From positions 50,742,758 through 50,806,757 of the forward strand of contig OX485805.1 in assembly GCA_950295325.1 (NCBI GenBank): 64,000 bases of DNA, written 5' to 3'. Numbering within the stretch: position 1 is the first letter of the stretch; every line of letters begins with the position of its first letter. The DNA comes from Polytrichum commune (taxonomy: Eukaryota > Streptophyta > Polytrichopsida > Polytrichales > Polytrichaceae). Made by a program: the position numbers and the translations under genes. The notes beneath the pieces are model-generated. The model was not told the DNA's origin, made no database searches, and saw only the letters and a list, made by a program, of their open reading frames with translations. Positions 44,361-55,949 of this stretch are shown one piece after another.

Positions 44361-46620
44361 AGGGTTCATGGACTACAATTAAAATTGCAAGTAACACGGC
44401 GAGCAAGGAAAGAGGGTTGGGAGAAGTGGTGTGTATAACACCTTTGTTTTCTTTATTTACTCATCCAAGCATTAACAAATGCTTGAGTTATACATACTAA
44501 TTACTTAGGTTGCAAGCAATGTCACTGAATCTCTAAACCTACTTGCTCCTTAATGTATCTCACACGTATGATTGATTCGCCTCTACCTTGCTACCTAGCA
44601 TCCTATCCTTGCGTGCTGCACTGCGGTTACCTATGAGAATTCCGAAGTCCACCTTGCAGCCACCGGCTCCCTCTCATCCAGGCGCTCCCAGTGCACACGG
44701 AATGACGCGGAGTACTGCAGCACCACATCAGCCAGGTTCAACCGGAACAAAGAACCTCTTCACCTCCGTTGCACCCTCGCTCACCCATGGGCATCCCCGC
44801 AACAGAACCCCGGGGCTGAAGTGCCTTGGACACACACCTTCTCTCGATTCCACTGAGTGCCTGCTCATTCGACTCCCCCGCATCCCATCAATGCCTTGTA
44901 TTCTCCTGCAACACCATGACCACCCGCAGCTCCTCTCCGATCTCTTCCCACTCCCTCAGACTTACAACCCCACATCCATTCAATTACAACCCACCCACAA
45001 GATTAATGGTGATCAGGTGACCGACAACGTACTAGTCATGGCTGCTCCGAATCCTAACTCATTGGTACCATGACTCTATCTCCAGGTTGACTCCCCCTTC
45101 GGAACCAGGTTGCCGACCCAATATACCAAGAGTCAACATGTTGTCCACTACCTAGTATACTCACATTGGAACTTGACTTCGAGGAGAAAGTTGTGAGCCT
45201 TGATCGCACCAGTAACCCTCTTTCACTTAGGACCAAGACAATCCCTTCCCACTAGCTCATGGGCATCGGAGGGTTGTCTGCCATAATCAAGTTCTCATAC
45301 CGCCGACCTTGATTCATGCAGGGACCTGCACTGTGTACGAATCCGACACAAACGGTCCAGACCAGGCGGACCCCCCTTCTCCCTTCTCACACCTTCTTCT
45401 CAACCGGATCCCCCTCGTTATCACGGTCTGGGGGTGAGGGACCACGATCAATGAGGTGTTGTAGCTAATTCAATCAATAGTGACCCTGTCGACTGGTCGT
45501 AACGAACTAGCATTCCTTCCTGGTGTTCACTATCCTCACTCCCGGATTCATTATCTTCCCTCTCCCCTGATATCCCGTTCCTTCATATTTCCCGCACCCT
45601 TCTTTACCTCTCATGCAGTTGAATCCCCTATAACTACCGACTTGCCGGATTCCCTCGAAATACTTCCTCTCGTCGGCCTCTTATCGCAATCCCCACACTA
45701 ATGACGAACTCACCACATCTCCCCTTCTATAGCTACGCCGTGCGGAGAGATGGATCGGACTCACACATGGATGGACAATCCAGCTTACACATAATAGAAG
45801 TAAGGTAGCAGGGAGACAAGGTTCGGAGGAGCTCCCCGGTTAACTGCGTTGGTGTCTGCTCCAACCGTCGCAGCCATCCTTATATCACCTAGCGTCGTCC
45901 TTGCGAGTAGTGGATGCCTCATCGGTGAGGCAATCGTGACATCCCCTGGTGCATCACGAGCTCGTCGGCACGATCCGCCATTGTCATGTGAGTTGTTCCG
46001 TTGCTCTCCCCGCCACTCCAAGCCTCCTTCACAGGTGTTGGCCCACTGCTACCTTGCTGCCGGAAGATTGCTGGGGAACAAGCCTCCCTTACTCATCCCT
46101 CTCTCTCCGTCCCTCACCGCCACTCTCTACCATCAAGGGGGTGCAGCCTCCGCACTGTCACATCCCAACCCCCAACAGTGCCGTCGCGTTTTCCTCCTTA
46201 GGTTCTTCTCTCGCCCATCGTTGTGTACCCCTTTCTTCCTTCATGCAACAAGGCTTCTGCCTCACAGACAGCATCTCCCTCCTCTATCTATCTCTTCTTG
46301 CACCTCGTTAGTAGGGCTTCGCCCTCCCGCACTCTCTATCTCCTCCTCTACCCTTCTACACATGCATTTTTGGCAGGGCTTCGCCCTCTTGCTCCTCTCT
46401 CCCACCTCCACTTCTAAGCATGCATCATGAGCTCTTTCCTCCCTACCTCCCGAGACCCCTCCAACCTCTACCTTTTTTCCCGGGTTGCCCGGCATCTTTC
46501 GGGCCGCCCGAGAGAAAAAACGGGTTGAGACCTTTTCCCTTGGCCTCTCCCCCTTTCAAACCCACTTTCTCTTTTCTTCGCTTGACTTCTTCTCCCCCTA
46601 GCCTCATACATAAATAAAAC
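44361..46620. other. CT-rich interval without a defensible gene
   Basis: Several frames of 60-190 codons (for example 45849-46430) are rich in Ser, Pro and Leu because the DNA is pyrimidine-rich. No domain, start context or homologous copy supports them. Repeated GGGCTTCGCCCTC occurs near 46310-46390. Possibly remnants of an old mobile element. Confidence 0.4.
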
Positions 46621-46749
46621 TCATAGATAGATAGATAAGAAGCAAAGTTAATTAAGAATAACCCCCCGGAATCGTTAGCAACTCCTTACGCTCGGTTAAT
46701 GGTATAAATTGCGGTTTGTTGCCTTAGAGATCGCCAAGTCATGTCTCCT

Positions 46750-46810
46750 TGGTTGGTTGAGGGAGGGAATTTGTACAACACTTAAGCGGTCCGGGTTCGA
46801 TCCCCATAGA
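46750..46810 (+). repeat. tRNA-like (SINE-type) pol III boxes
   Basis: B box GGTTCGATCC at 46794-46803 with an A-box-like TGGTTGGTTGAGG near 46750. The cloverleaf is not convincing. Confidence 0.35.
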
Positions 46811-46859
46811 CTCCGTTTGACCGTTTAAGGTGTTATACGTACATGACTTGGTGCTGCTA

Positions 46860-47755
46860 GTGATTTCTAGGCAGGAAATTAGTACCCAACCAACCGGCGC
46901 TTACCCATCCTCCTGAGCTATTCATGTAACTATCGTTCAATAAATAACGGTCATCATTATGACCCCTCCTTTATTCTATTGGCTTTTCTTGGTCTTTCTA
47001 AGTACGTTTTTACTAGACTCTTCATTAAACGCTTATGTCTTCACATTCCCTTTCTCCCCTAAGGTTAATTTCACTTTTAGCTCCTAATTACCTCTTAGCC
47101 TAAGTTTACCGAGATATTCAACGCCTCACCTTTCTCCTCACTTGATAATTCTATTAAACGTGAAATCAACGTATTAGCCATGTTGTTGCAATTAAGGATT
47201 AATGTGAGTACGATTTCGGGCTCACATCATGCCATGTTTGGGTTTCATGTTTAGCTACATTCAACCTAACTCCATAAATTTGAAATCGAATCATTGGTTT
47301 CAATTTGGGTCTCGACATGCCCAATGGCTTAGATTTCATGTTTGGTCTCGGCATGGCCACTTTGGACAAGGCCTAGGGATTTTATGTTTAGGGTTTAGTG
47401 TCGTTGGTGTACACTTTAGTCAACTTGTATACCATTGTGTAATATAGGTGTGCACCTCATATCATTGTTGAACATACTCATGCAGAGATATTAATTAGTA
47501 AACACACTTGAATGCCAAGTATCATGAGGTGACACTAATGGTTTAGGGCCATCTATTCAACCCAACAATCGCCTAAAATCGCAAGCAATCATTGAAAAAG
47601 TATATGAAAACGATAATAGAAGAATAGTGGAAACCCTTAAATTTAAAAGAGAAGGGTATGAACTAATAGGCCGATTATGGAATTCAGTGATGAACAATCA
47701 AATTAATCGTAAACTCAAACGTTAACAAGTAGCCAAGTGGTGTTCGAAAATATTA
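46860..47755. other. Interval before the satellite array
   Basis: AT-rich, no gene seen. 47229-47390 has GGTCTCGGCATG-like blocks also found near 44190. Confidence 0.35.
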
Positions 47756-48990
47756 TAAACAATATCAGAACTGACATCTGAACTGACATCTGCATTTGAC
47801 ATCCTTACATACTAGTATCGAACCTGGAACTAGGCCAACACAAATTCCATTTTGAAAAACCAGAAAATGAAAACAACTAAATACACTATATCCTACCTGA
47901 ACTTATATATGAATGTGACATACTTACAGACTAGTTTCGGTCCCGGAACTAGGCCAACACAAATTCCATTTTAAAAAACTAGAAAATGAAAACAACTAAA
48001 TACACTAAATCCTACCTAAACTGACATCTGAATTTCAAAACCTTACAGACTATATTCAAGACCGAACTAGCCAAAACAAATTCCATTTTAAAAAACCTGA
48101 AAATGAAAACCTTAAATACACTATATCCTACCTGAACTAACATCTGAATTTCACATCCTTACAGACTACTTTTGGTCCCGGAACTAGGTCAACACAAATT
48201 CCATTTTGAAAAACCAGAAAATGAAAGAACCTTAATACACTAAATCCTACCTGAACTGACATCTGAATGTGACATCCTTACAAACTAGATTCAAGACCGA
48301 ACTAGCCAAAACAAATTCCATTTTGGAAAACCAGAAAATGAAAACCTTAAATACACTATATCCTACCTGAACTAACATCTGAATTTCACATCCTTACAGA
48401 CTACTTTTGGTCCCGGAACTAGGCCAACACAAATTCCATTTTGAAAAACCAAAAAATGAAAGAACCTTAATACACTAAATCCTACCTGAACTGACATCTG
48501 AATGTGACATCCTTACAGACTAGATTCAAGACTGAACTAGCCAAAACAAATTCCATTTTGAAAAACCAGAAAATGAAAACCTTAAATACACTATATCCTA
48601 CCTGAACTAACATATGAATTTCACATCCTTACAGACTAGTTTTGGTCCCGGAACTAGGCCAACACAAATTCCATTTTGAAAAACCAAAAAATGAAAGAAC
48701 CTTAATACACTAAATCCTACCTGAACTGACATCTGAATGTGACATCCCTACAGACTAGATTCAAGACCGAACTAGCCAAAACAAATTCCATTTTGAGAAA
48801 CTAGAAAATGAAAACCTTAAATACACTATATCCTACCTGAACTAACATCTGAATTTCAAAACCTTACAGACAAGATTCAAGACCGAACTAGCCAAAACAA
48901 ATTCTATTTTGAGAAACTAGAAAATGAAAACCTTAAATACACTATATCCTACCTGAACTAACATCTAAATTTCAAAACCTTACATAGTAC
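47755..48990. repeat. Satellite-like tandem array (~106-bp units, ~212-bp higher order)
   Basis: Repeated CACAAATTCCATTTTGAAAA, ACACTATATCCTACCTGAAC and CTTACAGACTA blocks. Two unit types alternate: one with GTCCCGGAACTAGGCCAAC and one with CAAGACCGAACTAGCCAAAA. Confidence 0.9.
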
Positions 48991-50045
48991 AACATAAATC
49001 CCATTTTAACACCGGTTTCGTTAAAAGTGCACATAACCATGTGCACTTTTTGGGGGATTATTTTTTAATATTTTATTCTCAACTTTTAGAATGATTGCGC
49101 AATAAATTCGTACTTTGACACAAATACTTTCAAATATTATTAGTTTCAAATAATTCCAAGACAAGGCTTATACACTATATGACCATCATATTTATATTGT
49201 GTTTCATTTTTTTAGTAAAAAAATTTAGGTTATGAAATAAATCAAAGGAATAAAACACATCCGTTTGTGCATAGCTTAAAATATATTATTTATAAACTTA
49301 ATGAAAAATGTGATACATAAAAATACACCTCACCCTTGGACCAAACACATGAAAATAAATTGAAACTAAGTGACACAACACTTGTTTCACCATAGAAGTA
49401 ATAATATTGAAGTTGGTGGTTCCAAAAAAAAAAAGACATACTTGTGTCATCTTATATTAAAATATCAATATATAATATAACAAACATTTTTTTCTTCTAA
49501 ACTATATATATTTATATAATAAAATACAAATATGAACTAAAATAGTTTTAACCATCCAAAGAGTCTAAACCTAAACCTAGAGAAAACATATTTTTTCATA
49601 CATTTGGATGTACCAATGCATATTCTTCAAACTTTGTTGCTCCAAATATACTAGCATTTCCTTCAAGTTCTTCATCATGATTGAGTCCAAAACTTTGTAT
49701 TTAACATGATCTTGTTTATAGGCATGAATAACAATTTTTGAACAATTTCTTCTTTGGACCGTGCTTTAGAACACCATACTTTGTTCTCCATCCACAGATA
49801 AGTAGAAATCTTTAGGAACACATGCTTGTCATCGCGTGTGAGAAACCATCCATAATCCTTGAAAACATTCGAAGGATTCAAATGTTTATTCGGGGGGGCC
49901 CTGGAAGGCCCACCCCCCTTGTCCCGCATGATATCACCTCGAACCTCACTTCATTCAAGCACACATAAATCATTTTAAAGATATAAAAATATCCTCTAAA
50001 CACATTACGTTTTAAGCAATCACAACAAAAATCGATTTTCTCACT

Positions 50046-50866
50046 AAGGATGAAGCATGTGTCTCACCTCTAACCACGAGCTTAAGGAGAAATTTAGATT
50101 TCTTAAAGACGGTGAGACATGTACCTTACCTCAAAAAAAAAATTCAAAACATAGAATTTTGTTTCATAAGGGTGAGGAATATGCCTCACCTCTCAGCACG
50201 AGCTTAAGGAGAAATTCAGATTTCTTAGGGAGGGTGAGGCATGTGCCTCACCTCTAAGCACAAGCTTAAGGAGAAATTCAGATTTTTCAAGGAGGGTGAG
50301 GCATATGCCTCACCTCTAAGCACAACCTTAGGGAGAAATTCAGATTTCTCAAGGAAGGTGAGGCATGTGCCACCCGAAAAGAACAAATTCAAAACATAAA
50401 ATTTTGTTTCATAAGTGTGAGGCATGTGTCTCACCTCTAAGTACAACCTTAAGGAGAAATTCATATTTCTCAAGAAGGTGAGGTATGTGCCCCACCCGAA
50501 AAAAACAAATTTAAAACATAGAATTTTGTTTCATAAGGGTGTGGCATGTGTCTTACTTCTAAGCACAAGCTAAATGAGAAATTCAGATTTCTCAAGGACA
50601 GTGAGGCATGTGCCCCACCCCAAAAAAAGAAATTTAAAATTTAGAATTTTGTTTCATAAGGGTGAGGCATGTGCGTCACTTCTAAGCACAAGCTTAAGGA
50701 GAAATTCAAATTTCTCAAAGAGGGTAAGGGATGTGTTTCACCCCAAAAAAAGAAATTCAAAACTTAGAATTTTGTTTCATAAGGGTGAGGCATGTGCCTC
50801 ACCTCTAAGCACAAGCTTAAAGATAAATTCAGATATGTCAAGGTGGGTGAGGCATGTGCCTCATCC
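50046..50866. repeat. Array 1 of the GGTGAGGCA palindrome
   Basis: About 14 units of ~61 bp, each with arms GGTGAGGCA and TGCCTCACC around TA or TG (perfect at 50295-50314; near-perfect at 50171, 50233 and 50784). Spacers share TAAGCACAAGCTTAAGGAGA and TTCAGATTTCTCAAGG. Confidence 0.93.
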
Positions 50867-51909
50867 CAAAAAAACAAATTCAAAACATGTGCCTCAACTT
50901 GAAAGAAAGAGAAGTGATACAATATTTTGTAATCAATAATGGAGAAAACAAAATTCAGCAATACGAATGAGTAATACTGATTTTGAAGGGTTATATAATG
51001 GTAAGGATCATATATTCCAGAGTTTGAAAAATGAGGATGAGGCATTTATTACGAAAATCTCATAGTATGAACTACATGTACTAAGTATACTGTAATGTTT
51101 TGTAATAATTAACAAATTGTATTGTTTTGAAAAACGAAATCAGATTTAGATCTGAATCCCAAAAAATTGAAGAATTAAACAATTACATGAATGGAGTGTG
51201 AATTGAAGTACATTCTGAATAAAGTTGAAAATAAGCGTAAAATATGTAAAATACGACGGTATTTGAATATTGAATAAGAGTTGGTGTTGAAGTGCCTATA
51301 TAAGTTGAAAGTAGAGTCGAAGATCAGTTGAGCTGCAAATGAAGACATTAAAGTTATTAGAGAGTGGATTGAACGCAATAAGATGATAGAGAGTTGAAGG
51401 ATAAAAAAATTGCAGCAATAGGTTAGATGATGTAGTATTAGAAAAACTTCTGAACTTTTGAGTAATAATAATTAGAAGAAGGAGTGAAGAAGTACCATCG
51501 GAGAGAAACAAGAAGGTGTTGGAGTAAGAGTTGTAGGAGTAAGAGGCGCCGAAGTAGATCGGTGTTGGAGAAGAGCGGCGGTGGAGAAGAGTGGCGTTGG
51601 AAAAGAGCGGCGGCTAAAAAACTTGACCTAACCCTAAGCGGCGTTTTAGGGTTTAGGGTAAACGTTTGTTTTTTGAATTTTATATGTGTGAACAAACTTT
51701 GTATTGGTCTATCATGCACAGATTTAAGAAGTTACACTTGAATTTTTTTAGGTGGGCCGGTGACATTATTCTACTCATACCTAACATTTTAGTTTTTTGG
51801 AAATAAAATAGAATTTCTATAAATATTTAGTATAATGTATAAATATTATAAATATAACTTCAAAATATAATTTATTATAAAATATATTATAAAAAACAAG
51901 ATTTAAAAG

Positions 51910-52341
51910 GGTGAGGCATATGCCACACCTTGTGGAGCCGTAATTAGTTTTTGTTCAAGTTTTAAGGGGGTGGGGCATATGCCTCTCCTTGTGAAGCTGT
52001 AATTAGTTTTTGTTCAAGTTTTAAGGGCGTGGGGCATATGCCTTACCTTGTAAAGCAATAATTAGTTTTTGTTCAAGTTTTAAGGGGGTGGGGCATATGC
52101 CTCACCTTGTAAAACAGTAATTAGTTTTTGTTCAAGTTTTAAGGGGGTGGGGCATATGCCTTACCTTGTGAAGCAATAATTAGTTTTTTTTAAAGTTTTA
52201 AGGGGGTGGGGCATATGCCTCACCTTGTGAAGCAGTAATTAGTTTTTTTTTCAAGTTTTAAGGGGGTGGGGCATATGCCTCACCTTGTGAAGCCGTAATT
52301 GGCTTTTTCAAGATTTATAGAGGTGAGGCATATGCCACACC
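51910..52341. repeat. Array 2 of the GGTGAGGCA palindrome
   Basis: Eight units of ~60 bp with palindromes starting at 51910, 51969, 52028, 52087, 52146, 52205, 52265 and 52322. The spacer has GTAATTAGTTTTTGTTCAAG. Most left arms are GGTGGGGCA here. Confidence 0.93.
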
Positions 52342-52674
52342 TTGTGGAGCCGTAATTGGTTTTTATTTTATAATTATACAGAACTCCCATAAAATGAATT
52401 CCTCATCTTATTGTAGGATGAAGTCTTTTTACAAAAATCATCAAATTATAATTTGATTAATGACCAAGAACATTGATCTAAATGTACCATATTTATAAAA
52501 AAAAAAAAATTATAGCCAATACAATTGTAATATGGTCATATTTTCATTGAAATCTATGTGTTTGCAATAATTTGTTCATGTGCACTTTTACATATTGAAT
52601 TGCACTTTTAACGAAACCTGTGTTTTTTGAAAAACCGGTATATTAGATAGAACACAGGCATTCACATGATGCTA

Positions 52675-53923
52675 TTACATGAGATCCGAATCACTGTGTT
52701 CACCTGATGATGAAGACATTCTAGAATCACTAATATCTGCATCAGAGGAGGCCTGACCATCAGATTCTAAAGCTTCTATATCCAAAAAATCTAAAACTCT
52801 TCCCGGATGATATTTAGATGTAAAAGTCTGATAAGAACCTCCAGCTAGTTGATTAGCAATATCATTTGCATATGTAGGTAGTTGCCAAGACTTTGGAGGG
52901 CTGGGATAGAATTCAGGGTCACAAAAAAAAAGCCGGTGAATAGGATAGCCCAATTTATCGCATCTGTAAATGCCAATAGTACCATGTTTAAAACTCAACT
53001 TTAGAAGAAATGACAACAAAAAAATAACACTGGTATGAGAATTTGTGGACCATACTCACTTAGTAAAGCGAGATCTCTTCACAATCCTCTCAACGGGGAT
53101 ATCTTCACCCTCAGGATCCTCTAAACTGGTGACACGGTCTTCAAGAGTGACTTCAAAGGCTGCTCTAGAGATAATCAATGGAGCAAGTAAGGCCTCAAAA
53201 ATATCAACATCAGCCTCTAATGCCGCAATGTGACGGTGCACATTGCGGCATGCATGAATGGAAGATCCTGCAAATAAAGAAGTTGGAAAACCTTAGTACA
53301 AAAACCACTATGAATTTTGTAGAAAAAAACAATATTAACAAATAACCAACTGAAATGAAAGATTACAAAGACATACCGGTCGCTGCCATGCAGTCTAGAA
53401 TAATATCCCATGGGGAGCAACATGCTTCAATTAGCATTTGCATGAGAAACACGGACTTTTCACGAGGCCCTCGCCATGGTGTGGATCCATTAGTCAGTTG
53501 GTCCTCACGAGAGACCAAGTTCTGGAGAATATCATCCCGTGCAACATCCACCCCATAAGGATCCAATTTAGGGACATGGCGAAATGAAAACTTCGATGGA
53601 GGTGACCCAGGCATGCTCATGACCGCCAATGAAATACCAAACCTCATGGTCTACAATGAACAAGACATAAAGACCAATATTAGTTTACAAAGTAAACAAC
53701 ACAACTACCTCAAGGATGAAATTGAAACTGAATGCGGTGATGAGAAAGAAGGCTTAAGCTTTATCTTACAGTTGATGCTGGATTTATTGGGGATGTGAGA
53801 CAAAGGCGGTTCATTTCCCACCACTCTTTCCGAATTGCAAAACCATACGATTTGCAATATCCAAGAATATTGGACTTCGTACTCATGCGAAAAAGGTGAA
53901 ACAAAATAATTGCCCCATCATCG
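52675..53923 (-). pseudogene. Locus 3: 3' part of a spliced methyltransferase-like gene, cut by element B
   Basis: Four exons: 53923-53770, 53650-53377, 53277-53060, 52963-52675, with GT..AG introns of 119, 99 and 96 bp. All phases fit and no stop occurs inside. The first visible exon has GAIILFHLF and SYGFAIRKEWWEMNR, like the motif VI-VIII region of beta-class methyltransferases. The next ends SPWDIILDCMAATG, and the third continues SSIHACRNVHRHIAALEADVD: a clear motif I/II (D..xAATG ... ALEAD). The last exon is acidic and Ser-rich. The part with motif IV lies on the other side of element B, outside the window. Confidence 0.65.
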
Positions 53924-54474
53924 TGCTGTCGTGTAAATAACGATCGTGTGTCACTGCAGCTCGAGTACCAACCACCACTAACAAACAACACTAAAACATA
54001 GCAAAATCACACATAAACAACACACCTCGACAGAGAAGGAAGAGAGTAGAACACTCATAAGAGCTCTAATTTCTCTCCAAATGCACACAACTAGTCAAGC
54101 TATCTCTCACTCCACCAAGGGAGAATCCAAGAGTGTAAGTAGGAGAAGAATAACTCAAGATTTATTTGCAAAATCATGCAATCTACACCTCAAACAAGCT
54201 CTCTCCACACACTAATTCACAAGACTTGACTTGGCAAGAATGCCAAGCCAAGGAGGAGGCTCCTCACTTAGGAGCCTTCCTCTCCACATCTAGATTCATC
54301 CATCCAAATCTAGATGGATGAAACCCAACGGATAAGGTGCGGCCGTCGACGCCGCATACCGTGACAGCTGTCGTGTAAATAACGATCGTGTGTCACTGCA
54401 GCTCGAGTACCAACCACCACTAACAAACAACACTAAAACATAGCAAAGTCACACATAAACAACACACCTCGACA
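53924..54474 (-). repeat. 3' LTR region of element B with 108-bp direct repeats
   Basis: 108-bp repeats 53925-54032 and 54367-54474 (sharing GCTGTCGTGTAAATAACGAT) flank a ~334-bp core that is partly similar to the LTR of A (CAAGCTATCTCTCACTCCA). On the minus strand the region begins TGTCGAGG next to a polypurine tract and ends CAGCA. Confidence 0.7.
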
Positions 54475-54486
54475 TGCCCCCCCTCA
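54475..54486 (-). promoter_or_regulatory. Polypurine tract of element B
   Basis: Minus-strand CTGAGGGGGGGCA immediately before TGTCGAGG. Confidence 0.75.
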
Positions 54487-54758
54487 GCTGACTATGGAGT
54501 CCCGCCAAGCTGCTAGGACCAATGCCAATCTAAAGGGCATGGATAATGAAAGATTGCTCCGCAACTAACTAGTGTGGTAAACGTTATTCCAAGGAACTGT
54601 AGGCTGGGTGCAATGTGAGCCCCATCCTTAATCGCCTCTGAAGTTTGGCCATCAGATCCCAAAGAATTAAATCCACTGCCTCATGTTGATTGCGTCTTTA
54701 AGCCATAACTCCTCATTTTCCATTTGGGCAGGCACAAGATGATTGAAACCACACAGGA

Positions 54759-55949
54759 TCATTGAGTACGATTGGTGGCAGCACCAAGTACCGAAGATCC
54801 TCGACAACGAGGACAACTCCACTGTCCAGATGGTAGAGAAGTTAAGGGTGGCCTCAAGCATGCCATGTGCCAACCGCGTTGACATTGATCACACAAGAGC
54901 ATAGTAGTCGCTCATTTCTTCTCTCCACACACAAAACATGGAAGACCCTCTGGCACGACGGCCAGTTCAGGATGAACTGTACCCTCAATAGGTAGATGAC
55001 ATGGGGCACAGTTTTTGGAATGCTCGCGACATTGCCTGCCATCCTTGCCTTCCAACAACAACAAACCACTCGGCAACACCTCATTCACCCGAAGGATAGT
55101 GCGCCCCGCCCTGACATCCAATGTCGTAGGCGCCTCACGTTGGAGATAGACATAATCCCCTTGCCGAAATCTCCGCAACTGAGGTCGGTAAGCACCACTA
55201 CGAATGCGTGCATAACGCAATGTGTCACGGTGCTGAGCAATGGACAAATTCTCCATGGCCATAGGCATGGCCCTCTGGAAAAATTGAGCCCGCTCCTGCA
55301 AACACTCTGCGCAAAGATCTGGGTCATCCAAGTTCACAACAGGAGCTACTTTTTCCCGAATAGAACTCGGGAATATAGGCTCACGTCCATACAATAATTG
55401 ATACGGGCTGTAGGATGCCAAAGAGGCCTGCCTACTAAATCGATAGCCCATAGCAATCCAAGGCAACATAAGGTCCCAATCCCGGTGGTTTCCTCGAAGT
55501 AATCCATACTTCCTTAAGCCACGCTTGGTTGTCTGAACAACCCGTTCAGCCAAGCCATCTGCCTCCGGATGATCCCGAGAGGTGGTGCGGTGATCTATGA
55601 GCGCCTTAGTGCACAACTCCTCAAAAACACCAAGGAACTCCCTCCCTTGGTCCGTCAACACCTTAGCCGGTGCTCCAAAACGTGCCAACACACAATCCAA
55701 AAAGGCGGCCGCGGCCAACTCTGCAGAGTTTTGGGGTAAAGCAACAAGCTCAATCCACTTGCTAAAATGCTCCACCATCACCAACACGTACTTTGCTCCA
55801 CGTGGCGTGACAACCAACGGTCCCGCAAAGTCTAGCGACCAACGGTAGCCCAATCCCATAATAGGTAAGGGCTTTAACTGAGGTGATAAGGTGTTAAAGC
55901 TAGACCTGACCCGGTCACAAACTTCACACCTCCCGACATAAGCAGCCAC
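54759..55949 (-). pseudogene. Integrase with PHD finger (element B, nonsense codon before the finger)
   Basis: Contains WSLDFAGPL, LTDQGREFLG and DHPEADGLAERVVQ (DDE core), the C-terminal domain and then CFVCGEKK followed by TGA at 54912-54914 (Gly in A). The frame continues in phase with CDQC, WH, a Cys and CPRC, so all eight zinc ligands are preserved up to a final TGA at 54759-54761. Upstream, a TAG near 55950 replaces a Gln of A. Confidence 0.85.

Larger units (their letters stand above)
49010..52622. mobile_element. 3.6-kb TIR element holding two arrays of a third palindrome
   Basis: Inverted ends: CACCGGTTTCGTTAAAAGTG at 49010 and its near-exact inverse ending at 52622 (22 bp, one mismatch). 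No transposase found and no clear target duplication. Interior: AT-rich DNA (49032-50045) with an 84-codon minus frame (49675-49929) of unknown nature, palindrome arrays at 50111-50866 and 51910-52341, and a G-rich transcribed-looking stretch near 51480-51660. It ends 53 bp before the stop codon of locus 3. Confidence 0.6.

Noticed and set aside
45849-46430. 193-codon open frame in the 44.6-46.6 kb interval
   Set aside because: Pyrimidine-rich DNA keeps several overlapping frames open; no domain, splice pattern or second copy supports it.
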